Counted from the first letter of the stretch, positions 16,766 through 25,614 are shown. The stretch is DNA of 64,000 nucleotides from an uncultured Clostridia bacterium (GCA_927362715.1 CAKMIX010000003.1:85696-149695); one strand, 5' to 3'. Translations and numbers: made by a program. Notes: generated from the letters alone by a model not told the origin.

Positions 16766-17215
16766 TTGAAAACCAAGACACGATGTATTTTATCGATTAT
16801 TTTAAGCGCCCTGCCCGTCTTTTGGCGGACAGCGCAGCAAGCGGCAGGCTTGCTTTCGGCTGCACATCCGCGCGCAGCTTGGGTGTTGTCCGATTTCTTT
16901 GGCCTGGCTGTTTTGGGAGAAAACACCATGTGGCTGTATATCCTTTATCCGATCCTTTGCGCGATCGCGGCCTGTGTTATGCACCGCTTTGCACAGGCGG
17001 ATATCCCTGCGCGCCTGGAAAAACTGCAGCTTGGCTTTCCGCTCGCAGGCGGAATTGTCGGGATATTGAATTATTTTTTAAGCGCTTGGGTGATCGGCTT
17101 CGAGGTGTTCGCGCCGCTGACGATACTTTCGGCTCTTGCGCTGCTCGGCTGGCTTATCTGCAATATTGCGGCACTGGTTTACCTACAGCGGGAAAAGCGG
17201 CAGGATAACGCATAA
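16766..17215 (+). CDS. Small integral membrane protein of unknown function
   Basis: From TTG 16766 the frame gives 149 residues with about four hydrophobic helices (CILSIILSALPVFW, LYILYPILCAIAACVM, FPLAGGIVGILNYFL, LTILSALALLGWLICNIA). I do not recognise a family. The start is uncertain: GTG 16745 in the same frame overlaps the preceding short ORF's stop, and neither has a strong ribosome site. It lies between an attenuator-like leader and the pheST T-box, so it is probably controlled by the former. Confidence 0.6.
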   Translation: MKTKTRCILSIILSALPVFWRTAQQAAGLLSAAHPRAAWVLSDFFGLAVLGENTMWLYILYPILCAIAACVMHRFAQADIPARLEKLQLGFPLAGGIVGILNYFLSAWVIGFEVFAPLTILSALALLGWLICNIAALVYLQREKRQDNA

Positions 17216-17239
17216 ACCGCAAAGCAACTGATTTTTTCC

Positions 17240-17267
17240 TTGCAATTCCCGAAAAGTGTGTTATACT
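17240..17267 (+). promoter_or_regulatory. pheST promoter
   Basis: TTGCAA at 17240-17245, 16-base spacer, TATACT at 17262-17267, immediately ahead of the T-box leader. Confidence 0.75.
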
Positions 17268-17274
17268 ATTAGTC

Positions 17275-17523
17275 GCAAACCGAACTGCAAACGCGAGGAA
17301 AAAGGCAGTAGGCAAAAGCTTTCCCGCCCGCAAGAGAGAATGCGCCATGGGCTGTAAGCGCATTTCGGGCGTCTTTTCGCTGAAATTTCACTTTGGAGCG
17401 GCGCGGCTGAACAAAGAGTAGGTCGCGACGGGTGCCGCCGTTATCGGGCGCGGGAGTGTCGGCTCCTTTACAAACAGGGTGGTTTAAGGCTTTTGCGCCG
17501 TCCCTTTTGGGACGGCGTTTTTT
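17275..17523 (+). ncRNA. T-box leader controlling pheST
   Basis: The roughly 250-base leader has T-box hallmarks in the right order: a stem I region with GAGAG and a GCTG/AAGCGC distal part (about 17330-17370), a candidate Phe specifier TTC followed by A at 17387-17389, the stem III-like stretch AGAGTAGGTCGCGACGGG, and the T-box core AGGGTGG at 17476-17482. It ends in a perfect 9-bp terminator (17496-17504 with 17509-17517, then six T). Uncharged tRNA-Phe would bind and favour antitermination. The specifier position is my reading and is less sure than the class. Confidence 0.85.
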
Positions 17524-17563
17524 GTGTTTGCACAAAAGATACAGACGGAAAGGAAGATTGGCT

Positions 17564-18616
17564 TTGAAGCAGAAACTCGAAGAGATCCGCGCGCGCGCCA
17601 AAGAACAGCTCGAAAGCGTTTCGCAGCTCGGAGATTTGGAAGCGCTTCGCGTGGCCGTGCTCGGCAAAAAAGGGGAGCTGACGGCGATCTTAAAGAGCAT
17701 GGGCACGCTCTCCAAAGAGGAGCGCCCGAAAATGGGGCAGCTTGTCAACGACGTGCGCAAAGATATTGAAACCATGCTCGCGGAAAAAACGCAGGAATTA
17801 AAGGCGCTTGCCGAAAAGCGGGAGATCGAAAGCACGCCGCTGTTCGATCTGTCTATGCCCGCTAATCTCGCCCGCGGGTCGTATCATCCGATTACGCTCG
17901 TGCAGCGCGAATGTGAGCGCGTGTTCAAGTCCATGGGCTTTACCGTGGAGGATTACGCCGAGATCGTCAGCGACTATGAATGCTTTGAGTCGCTCAATAT
18001 CCCGAAAGCACACCCCGCGCGCGACATGCAGGATACGTATTACCTCGAAAACGGGCAGCTTTTGAAAACGCAGACCTCCGCCGCGCAGAACGCGATCTAT
18101 AAGAAGTATAAGGACGCGCTGATTAACGACGGCGTACCGATCAAGGCGATCTTCCCCGGCCGCTGCTTCCGCAACGAAGCGACCGACGCCTGCCACGAAA
18201 ACACCTTTTTCCAGATGGAAGGCGTGATGGTCGACAAGAACATCTCCATCTCGAACCTGATCTACTTTATGAAGACCATGCTTTCCGAGGTGTTCCAAAG
18301 AGATATCAAGGTGCGGCTTCGTCCGGGCTTCTTCCCGTTCGTCGAGCCGGGTTTTGAATTGGACATCAGCTGCCTGATCTGCGGCGGCGAGGGCTGCGCC
18401 TCCTGCAAGCACAGCGGCTGGCTGGAGCTTTGCCCGTGCGGCATGATCCATCCCGAGGTGCTCAAAGAGGGCGGCATCGACCCGGAGGAATACACGGGCT
18501 TCGCGTTCGGTCTGGGGCTTACGCGCCTTGCCATGATGAAATACGGCATCAAGGATATCCGCGACTTAAACAGCGGCAGCTTGAAATCGCTGTCGCAGTT
18601 TACGGACGACGAATAA
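17564..18616 (+). CDS. pheS: Phenylalanyl-tRNA synthetase alpha subunit
   Basis: A 350-residue catalytic subunit. An N-terminal coiled coil is followed by a class II core with motif 2 (GRCFRNEATDACHENTFFQMEG) and motif 3 (FGLGLTRLAMMKYG). The start is TTG 17564, which has AGGAAG about eight bases upstream; the earlier ATG of the open frame lies inside the T-box leader. It is directly followed by pheT. Confidence 0.97.
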   Translation: MKQKLEEIRARAKEQLESVSQLGDLEALRVAVLGKKGELTAILKSMGTLSKEERPKMGQLVNDVRKDIETMLAEKTQELKALAEKREIESTPLFDLSMPANLARGSYHPITLVQRECERVFKSMGFTVEDYAEIVSDYECFESLNIPKAHPARDMQDTYYLENGQLLKTQTSAAQNAIYKKYKDALINDGVPIKAIFPGRCFRNEATDACHENTFFQMEGVMVDKNISISNLIYFMKTMLSEVFQRDIKVRLRPGFFPFVEPGFELDISCLICGGEGCASCKHSGWLELCPCGMIHPEVLKEGGIDPEEYTGFAFGLGLTRLAMMKYGIKDIRDLNSGSLKSLSQFTDDE

Positions 18617-18635
18617 GCGGGAAGGAGGAGAACTT

Positions 18636-20996
18636 ATGTTTTTATCGATGAATTGGCTTTCGGATTTTGTAGATTTCACAGGGCTTGATAAGCTGGAGCT
18701 CATCCGCCGCTTTTCGCTGTCTACGGCTGAGGTCGAAAACGAGATCTTTTTTAAGGGCAAGGATCTTTCCGGCGTCGTGGTCGCCGAGATCAAGTCCGTC
18801 GAGCCGCACCCCGAATCGAAGAAACTGCATCTTCTAAAGGTGGATGCGGGCGACGGCGCTTTGACCGACGTGGTCTGCGGCGCGCCGAACGTGCGCGTCG
18901 GGATGAAGACCGCGTTTGCCAAGGTGGGCGCGCAGATCGGCGATATTACCATTACATCGCGCAAGCTCGCGGGGTACCCCTCCAACGGCATGTGCTGCTC
19001 GGAAAAGGAAATCGGCATCAGCGATGACCATTCCGGCATTATGGAAATTACCGACTCTCTTCCCAACGGCACGGATCTGAAAGCGGCATACGAGATCGAC
19101 GACATCGTGTTCGAGGTGGATAACAAGTCCCTGACGAACCGCCCCGACCTTTGGGGGCATTACGGTATTGCGCGCGAATTCGCCGCACTCGCAAACAGAC
19201 CCTTAAAGCCTTTGGAAACGGTGGATCTGCACGCCTACGATGCGCTTCCGAAAGTGGATTTGAAGATCGAGGATCCGCTTTGTCTGCGCTACTCCTGCCT
19301 GCAGGTCGAAAATATCCATACGACGAAAAGCCCGGTCAATATGCGCATCCGCCTGTATTACTGCGGCATGCGCGCGATCAACTTCTTAGCGGACTTAACA
19401 AACTACCTGATGCTCGAAATGGGGCAGCCGATGCACGCGTTCGACTCGCGCAAGGTCGAAAAGCTGCGCATCAAGCGCTTTTCCGAGCCGTTCACGTTCC
19501 AAACGCTCGACGGCGTAGAGCGCGCGATCGACGAGAACACGCTGATGATCTGCAACGGCGACACGCCTGTGGCGATCGCGGGCATCATGGGCGGGCTCGA
19601 CAGCGAGATCGTGGAGGACACCACAACGCTTACGCTGGAATCCGCCACGTTCGACGCCGTTTCCGTGCGCAAATCCACGGTGCGTCTGGCGCACCGCACG
19701 GATGCGTCCATGCGCTATGAAAAGTGCCTTGACCCTGAAATGACCGTTCCCGCCATCGCGCGGTTCGTGAAGCTGCTCACGGATACCGATCAAAACGCGC
19801 GCGTCGTCTCGTCTCTGACGGATGAATACGCCCGCCGCTATCCGGAAGTGGTGCTGGACTTCGACAAGGCGTATGTGGACCGTTACACCGGCATCGAAAT
19901 TGCAAACGATACGATCATTCAAACGCTGCGCTCGCTGGGCTTTGAAGCGGAAAATAACGGCGACAACTTCACCGTGCGTGTGCCGAGCTGGCGCGCGACC
20001 AAGGACGTCACAATAAAGGCGGACATCATTGAAGAGATCACCCGTATTTACGGCTACGACAACTTCGATGTGCATACCGCTTTGGCGCCGCTGTATCCCG
20101 TGCGCCCCGAAACGGAAAAGACCGTGGAGGACCGTATCAAGGATATGCTGGTCAAGCGCTTCTCCCTGCACGAGGTGCACTCCTATATCTGGGCGTATTA
20201 CGACGAATATAAGGAGCTGGGGCTTCCGATCGAAGACAACGTCAAGCTTGTCAACGCCACCAATCCCAACATCGAAACGCTGCGCCGCTCCATCGTGCCC
20301 ACACAGCTTTGCCAGGTGCGCACGAACGCGTCTTATGCGCCGGAGTTCGGTCTGTTCGAGATCGGCAGAACGGTGGAGGGTCTAAACGAAAACGGGCTGT
20401 GCCGCGAGTACAAAAAGCTTGCCGTCACGCTGTTCTCCCGCACAAAGTCTACCGAAGCACTGTACTTCGAGCTGCGCGACATGCTCGCGCAAACTGCCGA
20501 TGAGATCAAGCATAAACCGCTCAGCTTCTCGGCAAAAACAGCGACGCACACCTATCAGCACCCGCGCAACCTCAATACGGTGCTGTGCGACGGCGTGGAG
20601 CTCGGCGAGATCGGCGTGATCCATCCGACCGTCTGCAAAAAGATCGACAAAAAAGCCGCAATCGTGTATGCGGAACTGGATGTGCATGCGTTTGCCGCCA
20701 TTGCGGATGCGGGGATCGTCTATGATGAGCCCTCGCGCTTCCCGGAAATGGAAGCGGATCTCACGTTCCGCAGCGAGACATATGCGCCCATCGGTGATGC
20801 GATCCAAAAGGTCAACTGCCCGTGGCTGCGCAAGGTGGAGGCGCTGGATACCTACCGTGACGAAGCGGGCAAGTCCATTACCGTGCGTCTGACCTTCTCC
20901 GACAACACGCGCACCCTCACCCGCGAGGAGGTCACGGCGGTAGTCGATTCTATCATCGCCGCCCTCGCCGAAGAGAATATCCCGCTCAAACAGTAA
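18636..20996 (+). CDS. pheT: Phenylalanyl-tRNA synthetase beta subunit
   Basis: A full-length 786-residue beta subunit, with an N-terminal tRNA-binding (EMAP-like) domain (HLLKVDAGDG, VVCGAPNVRVGMKTA), the B3/B4 editing domain, B5 domain, and a C-terminal ferredoxin-fold anticodon-binding domain (PWLRKVEALDTY, VRLTFSDNTRTLT). GGAAGGAGG precedes ATG 18636, 19 bases after the pheS stop. It forms the alpha2-beta2 enzyme with PheS. Confidence 0.97.
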   Translation: MFLSMNWLSDFVDFTGLDKLELIRRFSLSTAEVENEIFFKGKDLSGVVVAEIKSVEPHPESKKLHLLKVDAGDGALTDVVCGAPNVRVGMKTAFAKVGAQIGDITITSRKLAGYPSNGMCCSEKEIGISDDHSGIMEITDSLPNGTDLKAAYEIDDIVFEVDNKSLTNRPDLWGHYGIAREFAALANRPLKPLETVDLHAYDALPKVDLKIEDPLCLRYSCLQVENIHTTKSPVNMRIRLYYCGMRAINFLADLTNYLMLEMGQPMHAFDSRKVEKLRIKRFSEPFTFQTLDGVERAIDENTLMICNGDTPVAIAGIMGGLDSEIVEDTTTLTLESATFDAVSVRKSTVRLAHRTDASMRYEKCLDPEMTVPAIARFVKLLTDTDQNARVVSSLTDEYARRYPEVVLDFDKAYVDRYTGIEIANDTIIQTLRSLGFEAENNGDNFTVRVPSWRATKDVTIKADIIEEITRIYGYDNFDVHTALAPLYPVRPETEKTVEDRIKDMLVKRFSLHEVHSYIWAYYDEYKELGLPIEDNVKLVNATNPNIETLRRSIVPTQLCQVRTNASYAPEFGLFEIGRTVEGLNENGLCREYKKLAVTLFSRTKSTEALYFELRDMLAQTADEIKHKPLSFSAKTATHTYQHPRNLNTVLCDGVELGEIGVIHPTVCKKIDKKAAIVYAELDVHAFAAIADAGIVYDEPSRFPEMEADLTFRSETYAPIGDAIQKVNCPWLRKVEALDTYRDEAGKSITVRLTFSDNTRTLTREEVTAVVDSIIAALAEENIPLKQ

Positions 20997-21015
20997 TATC
21001 CTTTTCCAAAAAGCA

Positions 21016-21050
21016 CGGCGGCGAACCGAAAGGCTCGCCGCCGTTTCTTT
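21016..21050 (+). terminator. pheST terminator
   Basis: A 9-bp GC-rich stem (21016-21024 with 21035-21043) with an inner GAAA-type loop, followed by TTTCTTT. Confidence 0.85.
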
Positions 21051-21076
21051 ACTTATACTGAAAAATAGAGTATACT
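21048..21076 (+). promoter_or_regulatory. Probable promoter of the chromate-transporter pair
   Basis: A good TATACT at 21071-21076 with a weak TTTACT 17 bases before it. It lies 25 bases before the transporter start and just after the pheST terminator. Confidence 0.5.
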
Positions 21077-21100
21077 GTAAACGTTTTCGGGAGGTGCCGC

Positions 21101-21664
21101 ATGAAGAAGCATGTGATTTTACGCAAGCTCTTTTTTTCGACCCTGTATTTGAGCGCCTTTACGTTCGGCGGGGGATACGTCATCGTCACATTAATGAAAA
21201 AGAAGTTTGTGGACAAGCTCCACTGGATCGAGGAAAACGAAATGCTCGACCTTGTCGCCATTGCGCAGTCCTCGCCCGGTGCGATCGCTGTCAACGGCGC
21301 GATCGTGGTCGGCTACAAGCTGGCAGGGATTTTGGGGGCGCTGGTCGCAATCATCGCCACGATCATCCCGCCGTTCGTCATCATCTCGCTCGTTTCCGTG
21401 TTTTATAACGCTTTTCGCGACAATTTCATCATCAGCAGTTTGCTCGAGGGCATGCAGGCGGGCGTGGGCGCGGTCATCGCCTCAGTCGTGTTCGATATGG
21501 GTGTAGACGTTGTGCGCGAAAAAAGCGCCGCGTCCGATATCATCATGGCGCTCAGCTTCATCGCCGCATGCTTTTTAGATGTGAATGTGGTGTATATCGT
21601 GCTCGTCTGCGCGGCACTCGGCGTTGTCCGCACGCTGCTTCAAAAAAGGAGGCGTGCGAAATGA
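21101..21664 (+). CDS. Chromate-transporter family protein, first half
   Basis: A 187-residue membrane protein with one CHR domain: the N-terminal signature AFTFGGGYVIVTLM, then AIAQSSPGAIAVNGA and several hydrophobic helices. In Clostridia this superfamily is often made as two separate short chains rather than one fused ChrA. GGGAGG precedes ATG 21101. Its stop overlaps the next gene's start by four bases, so the two halves are translated together. Whether chromate, sulfate or another anion is carried is unknown. Confidence 0.88.
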   Translation: MKKHVILRKLFFSTLYLSAFTFGGGYVIVTLMKKKFVDKLHWIEENEMLDLVAIAQSSPGAIAVNGAIVVGYKLAGILGALVAIIATIIPPFVIISLVSVFYNAFRDNFIISSLLEGMQAGVGAVIASVVFDMGVDVVREKSAASDIIMALSFIAACFLDVNVVYIVLVCAALGVVRTLLQKRRRAK

Positions 21665-22218
21665 TCTATTTGCAGCTTTTCTGGAGCTTTTTGCAGGTCG
21701 GGCTGTTCAGCTTCGGCGGCGGCTATGCCGCCATGCCGCTGATTGAAGAACAGATCGTCACACGGCACAGTTGGCTGAGCATGCAGGAGTTTACGGATCT
21801 CATCACGATCTCCCAAATGACGCCCGGCCCCATCGCCGTCAATTCCGCGACGTTTGTCGGCATCAAGATCGCGGGCATCCCCGGTGCGCTGGTCGCGACG
21901 TTCGGCTGTATTTTGCCGTCCTGCATTCTCGTGATCGTGCTTGCGAAGCTGTATTTCAAATACCGCAATATGCAGATGCTGCAGGGCGTGCTCGGCTCTT
22001 TGCGCCCCGCGGTGGTCGCCATGATCGCGGCGGCGGGCGTTTCGGTACTCGTCACGGCGTTCTGGGGCGACGAAGTTATTTCCTTTTTCGGTACGAATTG
22101 GGTGCTCGTCGCGATTTTTCTTGTGTGCTTTGTGCTGCTGCGCGCGACCAAACTCAACCCCGTTTTCGTCATGGTGCTTGCCGGTGTTTTGAACCTCGGC
22201 GGTACATGGGTGATATGA
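21661..22218 (+). CDS. Chromate-transporter family protein, second half
   Basis: A 185-residue partner to the previous gene with the same signatures (LFSFGGGYAAMPLIEEQ, ISQMTPGPIAVNSAT) and six or so hydrophobic helices. The start ATG 21661 forms an ATGA overlap with the upstream stop and has GGAGG before it. Together the two chains probably make an antiparallel heterodimer. Confidence 0.88.
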   Translation: MIYLQLFWSFLQVGLFSFGGGYAAMPLIEEQIVTRHSWLSMQEFTDLITISQMTPGPIAVNSATFVGIKIAGIPGALVATFGCILPSCILVIVLAKLYFKYRNMQMLQGVLGSLRPAVVAMIAAAGVSVLVTAFWGDEVISFFGTNWVLVAIFLVCFVLLRATKLNPVFVMVLAGVLNLGGTWVI

Positions 22219-22352
22219 TGAAAAAGAGACATATAGGGGGAATAAGCTTGAGCCTTAGATTTGTTTTTTAACTTCAAAGTAATAAAACAGCACAAAAATA
22301 TGGCTGCATCAGCAAAAAAAGTTATATATTATCACAAATGTCAAAAAATCTA

Positions 22353-22381
22353 TTGACAAATATTCATAAAAATGATACTTT
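22353..22381 (+). promoter_or_regulatory. Promoter of the AT-rich island leader
   Basis: TTGACA at 22353-22358, 17-base spacer, TACTTT at 22376-22381. Sequence composition shifts to AT-rich around 22250. Confidence 0.7.
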
Positions 22382-22385
22382 CTTA

Positions 22386-22490
22386 TTGAAAAAAGTATAA
22401 ACTTTTTTCAAAGAGGGTAGGGCGGGGAATTTATATAGTAATGTACGACAACGCTGTATCCGACCATATATAACGGATACAGCGTTGAAT
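22386..22490 (+). ncRNA. Leader RNA or small RNA ahead of the protease genes
   Basis: A perfect 11-bp hairpin (22386-22396 with 22401-22411) is followed by a G-rich segment (GAGGGTAGGGCGGGG), then a perfect 14-bp hairpin (22449-22462 with 22474-22487) ending in AATTTTG. The second hairpin would act as a terminator or attenuator 140 bases before the gene at 22628. The 13-mer CGCTGTATCCGAC in its left arm recurs, in a hairpin at nearly the same distance from promoter and start codon, in the leader at 30.58 kb. Confidence 0.5.
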
Positions 22491-22627
22491 TTTGTTGATT
22501 GTCATAAAGAGGCATACAGCAATTTTTTGTAAAATGACTAATAGAGTTGCAAAAGCAGAGTGAAAAGGCAAGGATGGGGATTCCAATGTTTCTTTAAATT
22601 AGGTTTTAGAGAGGAGTGCAGCGTGTT

Positions 22628-23071
22628 ATGAAAAAAATTATCCTTATATGTGTGGCTGTTTTAATAATCGTAGTTATGTTTTTACTACTCTTTCCGGCAA
22701 ATATGTTGGGTATAAATTCGGAAAGGACAGCTTTCATGCTAAACGTCGACCCCCTCAGCACGATTTACGGGACTGGTGAAGCAATCACCGTAAAGGCAAG
22801 GCTCCAAAACGAAACGATGCATGCTTATATGGTTTCGCATAGCGCTCGGCTTCTTTCCGTTTCGTACGTAAAAGTGGGGGAGGAAAGAGAAGAAATCATC
22901 GCTCCCGCAATTCACCATTCCAGTTATATAGCACCTGGCGGCTCTTTTGTTATAGAAGATACAGTTCAAATTGATGAGCCAGGTCAGTACACAATATACG
23001 TTGATGCACAGATGTGGATAAATGATGTTCTATATAAATACTCAAAATCCTTCGATGTAATTGTAAAGTAA
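22628..23071 (+). CDS. Membrane-anchored extracytoplasmic protein, beta-rich
   Basis: A 147-residue protein with an N-terminal signal or anchor (KKIILICVAVLIIVVMFLLL, no lipobox Cys) and a roughly 110-residue outside domain of alternating strands (GEAITVKARLQNET, IAPGGSFVIEDTVQ, PGQYTIYVDAQ), resembling an Ig-like or BsuPI-type fold. GAGGAG is 11 bases before ATG 22628. It sits 15 bases before the trypsin-like protease gene and shares its AT-rich composition, so the two travelled and act together. An inhibitor or tether role is inference only. Confidence 0.6.
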   Translation: MKKIILICVAVLIIVVMFLLLFPANMLGINSERTAFMLNVDPLSTIYGTGEAITVKARLQNETMHAYMVSHSARLLSVSYVKVGEEREEIIAPAIHHSSYIAPGGSFVIEDTVQIDEPGQYTIYVDAQMWINDVLYKYSKSFDVIVK

Positions 23072-23086
23072 GAAAGGATACTAAAA

Positions 23087-24328
23087 ATGAAAAAACGTTT
23101 TTTGTGCTTGTTTTTAATTCTATCTTTACTGGGTTCATTAACATTTGTCAACACCGCTTCTGATAATTCTGATAAGGAAATATCCAAAATTGAGGCAAAA
23201 AGCATAGTCTGTGATGAGGTGTTTTCCACAATTTTTGTAGAATTAAATTTGGAGAGAATGTATGAATCAGATGCGCCGTCAGATTATGCGGGAATTTATG
23301 CCGATGAAAATGGAACTCTTGTTTTATGTGTTGCGAACGGTAGTGCAAATAAATATGAAAATATTGTCAACAACATAGTATCTAGAAAGACAACTGCCTA
23401 TGCTCTTCAAACTTTTGAAACGGACGAGGCACCTATTGTGCGAGTTGAAGAAAAAGAATTCACATATAATCTATTAAATACTATTCAAGATGCACTTGAT
23501 CCTAAGATGAGCACATTTAAAATTCAACAAACTGCAATTAAACAAGAAAAGAATGTTGTAGAAATAACGATTGAAGATGAATTGTTAATAGAAGAAATAT
23601 CACAGTATTTGTATGGCTCTGTTTCTGATTTTAATCCTGAAGCGGTAGACTTTATTGTTGCAGAGTCAGAAAAGGTTGTACCAACAGCAAACTACGCATA
23701 TAATGGTGTGAAATTTTACCATACCTTGTTTGCATCTACTTATGGAACACTTGGCTTTAACGGCTCTTACACCGATTCATCTGGAAAAGTACACTATGGT
23801 GTGTTTACAAATGCGCATGTAGCTCCTGTCGGTGAAAAAATGAAAATATCCGCTTTAAAAACAGTAGGAACCACATTATTTAGCTATGTTGGTGGAAGTT
23901 TGGATATTGCTTTTGTAGAGTTCAATTCCGGGTGGGCAGTTACAGATAAAATGCTAAGTGCATCAGATACAAATGCTATATATAGTGCGGCTACGGCGAG
24001 CGAATTTTACGAAGGTGCATTGACAAACAAATATGGAGCAACAACAGGTAAGCAATCAGGTAAGATATTAAGCACAAGCGTTTCCATTGATGTTGAGTAT
24101 GATAGTGGAAATAAATTGATAACTGATGTTTTTAAATTTTCCAATAAAACTGAAGGTGGGGATAGTGGAGGACCCGTTGGTAAACAGCAAACCAAACAGG
24201 TCTTTAGACTATATGGAATAACTTTTGCGGGTCCCAAGAATACTAATACTTACGGATATGGAATTAAATTGAGCAACATTAAAAAAGCCTATAATATCAA
24301 AGTTTATGGGACAAATGGTTGGTCATAA
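23087..24328 (+). CDS. Secreted trypsin-like (S1 family) serine protease
   Basis: A 413-residue exported protein: signal peptide at residues 1-25, an N-terminal region of about 190 residues that may be a propeptide (ADENGTLVLCVANG, as in alpha-lytic-type proteases), then the protease domain. The triad is visible as His in TNAHV, Asp in LDIAFV and Ser in GGDSGGPV. AGAAAGGA precedes the start. Codon use is clearly AT-rich compared with both flanks, which suggests recent transfer. It would cleave extracellular proteins or peptides. Confidence 0.85.
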   Translation: MKKRFLCLFLILSLLGSLTFVNTASDNSDKEISKIEAKSIVCDEVFSTIFVELNLERMYESDAPSDYAGIYADENGTLVLCVANGSANKYENIVNNIVSRKTTAYALQTFETDEAPIVRVEEKEFTYNLLNTIQDALDPKMSTFKIQQTAIKQEKNVVEITIEDELLIEEISQYLYGSVSDFNPEAVDFIVAESEKVVPTANYAYNGVKFYHTLFASTYGTLGFNGSYTDSSGKVHYGVFTNAHVAPVGEKMKISALKTVGTTLFSYVGGSLDIAFVEFNSGWAVTDKMLSASDTNAIYSAATASEFYEGALTNKYGATTGKQSGKILSTSVSIDVEYDSGNKLITDVFKFSNKTEGGDSGGPVGKQQTKQVFRLYGITFAGPKNTNTYGYGIKLSNIKKAYNIKVYGTNGWS

Positions 24329-24373
24329 TTTCTTTAACAACAGTCAAATCTAAATGCTACGCTGACTCATATG

Positions 24374-24401
24374 TTCTTCAAACTCGATACAGTTTGAAGA
24401 A
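24374..24401. repeat. Inverted repeat after the protease gene
   Basis: A perfect 11-bp inverted repeat (24374-24384 with 24391-24401) around a 6-base loop. There is no T-run on either strand, so it may be an mRNA 3'-end stabiliser or the edge of the transferred segment. Confidence 0.45.
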
Positions 24402-24445
24402 AAACACGGCACGATCGAAAACGATATGAAATAAAGCAAGTAAAT

Positions 24446-24480
24446 AAAAACCGTGCAGTCCGAGAACTGCACGGTTTTTT
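24446..24480. terminator. Bidirectional terminator
   Basis: A 9-bp GC core (24451-24459 with 24466-24474) is extended by A/T pairs and followed by TTTTTT; the mirrored A-run serves the opposite strand. It separates the protease from the convergent flavodoxin operon. Confidence 0.85.
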
Positions 24481-24533
24481 GAAAAGCAGAAACGCCGCAA
24501 CCTGTAAAAGGGGAAGGGCGTGTTCCGATGTGC

Positions 24534-24956
24534 TTACGCCAGCGCCTTGCCGAGCGCTAAGCAGGCATCGTCCGCCTCGTCGTCAGGCGCTTCGTTGCAA
24601 ATGACGCTGTCACAGGCGAGCACGGCGCCGTCTGAAAGGCAGGTCTCCTCCCATGTGCGCATCCATTCGCCGTCACCCCAGCCGTACGAGCCGAAAAGGG
24701 CGATTTTTTTACCGCCGAGCTTCGCCTCGCAGGCGTTGAACATCGGCTCAAACTCCGTCTCCTCGAGCTGTTCCGAACCCATGGACGGGCAGCCGAACGC
24801 GACGGCGTCGAAGTCGTCCATCATCTCCGCCGAAAACTCCGCTGCGGTAAAGGAGGTGACTTGGGCGCCGGCCTCCTTTGCACCCTCAGCGACCTTGGCC
24901 GCCATCATTTCGGTGTTGCCCGTGCCGCTCCAATACACGATCGCTACTTTGCTCAT
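24534..24956 (-). CDS. Flavodoxin
   Basis: A 140-residue short-chain flavodoxin: the FMN phosphate loop WSGTGNTE follows the first strand, and the later loops (GCPSMGSEQL, GSYGWGDGEWM) hold the isoalloxazine. It carries one electron like ferredoxin and typically replaces it when iron is short. The start ATG 24956 has AAAGGAT upstream and overlaps the DUF3793 stop by four bases. Control by the paired palindromes upstream of DUF3793 fits an iron- or metal-limited role. Confidence 0.92.
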   Translation of the reverse strand: MSKVAIVYWSGTGNTEMMAAKVAEGAKEAGAQVTSFTAAEFSAEMMDDFDAVAFGCPSMGSEQLEETEFEPMFNACEAKLGGKKIALFGSYGWGDGEWMRTWEETCLSDGAVLACDSVICNEAPDDEADDACLALGKALA

Positions 24957-25573
24957 ATTTCGATCCTTTCTGTACGTTTTATGTAATCCCGAAGGGATGT
25001 ACCGTGCTTCTGCGGGGGAAGCCCTTGCGCCGAAACCGTCAGCTGTAAAACAGAACGTCCCTCGCGCCACAGCCGCCCGTAGACCGCGCGGCATTTTTCA
25101 TATTTTGCGAACAGGCGGGCGGCGGCTTGTTCATCGCCGTAGACCTTCCAGCACCCGACGCATTTGCATCCGCGCCCCTTATTGCAGATGAAGCCGTAAA
25201 CGTCGCAGAGCGGATAGCCCAGAAATAACCCGATCTCATGCGGGAACTCCCGGGTTTCCTGAAGCCTTCCGCAAAGCGTTTGCAGCGCGCCGTCCGCGTC
25301 AGTGCTTGCGTATCCGCAGCTTTTCAAGAACGGTTCAACGCCCGGTTGTAAAAGATCCTGCTGCAAATGTGTGCGGCGAAAGACGTAGATGAGCGCCCGC
25401 GTTTTTGTTTTGCGCAGCAGCATCAGCTCCACGCCTTTGCCCCTAAAGCGCGCATTCCACGCGGCAAGCTGGCACGCCAACTGTTTTTCACACGAGTAAC
25501 GCAAGTTGAACAGGCTCGCCGTTTTTAAGGAAGCGAGCGTCGGCGCGCAGTGCGTGATCAGTTCCTGCTCCAT
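24953..25573 (-). CDS. DUF3793-family protein
   Basis: A 206-residue protein with the family's Cys-rich middle (CNKGRGCKCVGCWKVYG) after an FPHEIGLFLGYP motif. The function is unknown, but the family is often found next to a flavodoxin in Clostridia, as here with a four-base overlap. The Cys cluster could bind metal. Transcription should start near 25688, inside an operator-like palindrome. Confidence 0.8.
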   Translation of the reverse strand: MEQELITHCAPTLASLKTASLFNLRYSCEKQLACQLAAWNARFRGKGVELMLLRKTKTRALIYVFRRTHLQQDLLQPGVEPFLKSCGYASTDADGALQTLCGRLQETREFPHEIGLFLGYPLCDVYGFICNKGRGCKCVGCWKVYGDEQAAARLFAKYEKCRAVYGRLWREGRSVLQLTVSAQGLPPQKHGTSLRDYIKRTERIEI

Positions 25574-25614
25574 AGGGACCTCCGGTAAGCGAGAAAGCGT
25601 CCCGCAAAGTATAA

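Noticed and set aside
22215..22271. 17-codon frame after the chromate transporter
   Set aside because: It overlaps the stop only by chance, has no ribosome site of its own and leads into the AT-rich boundary.
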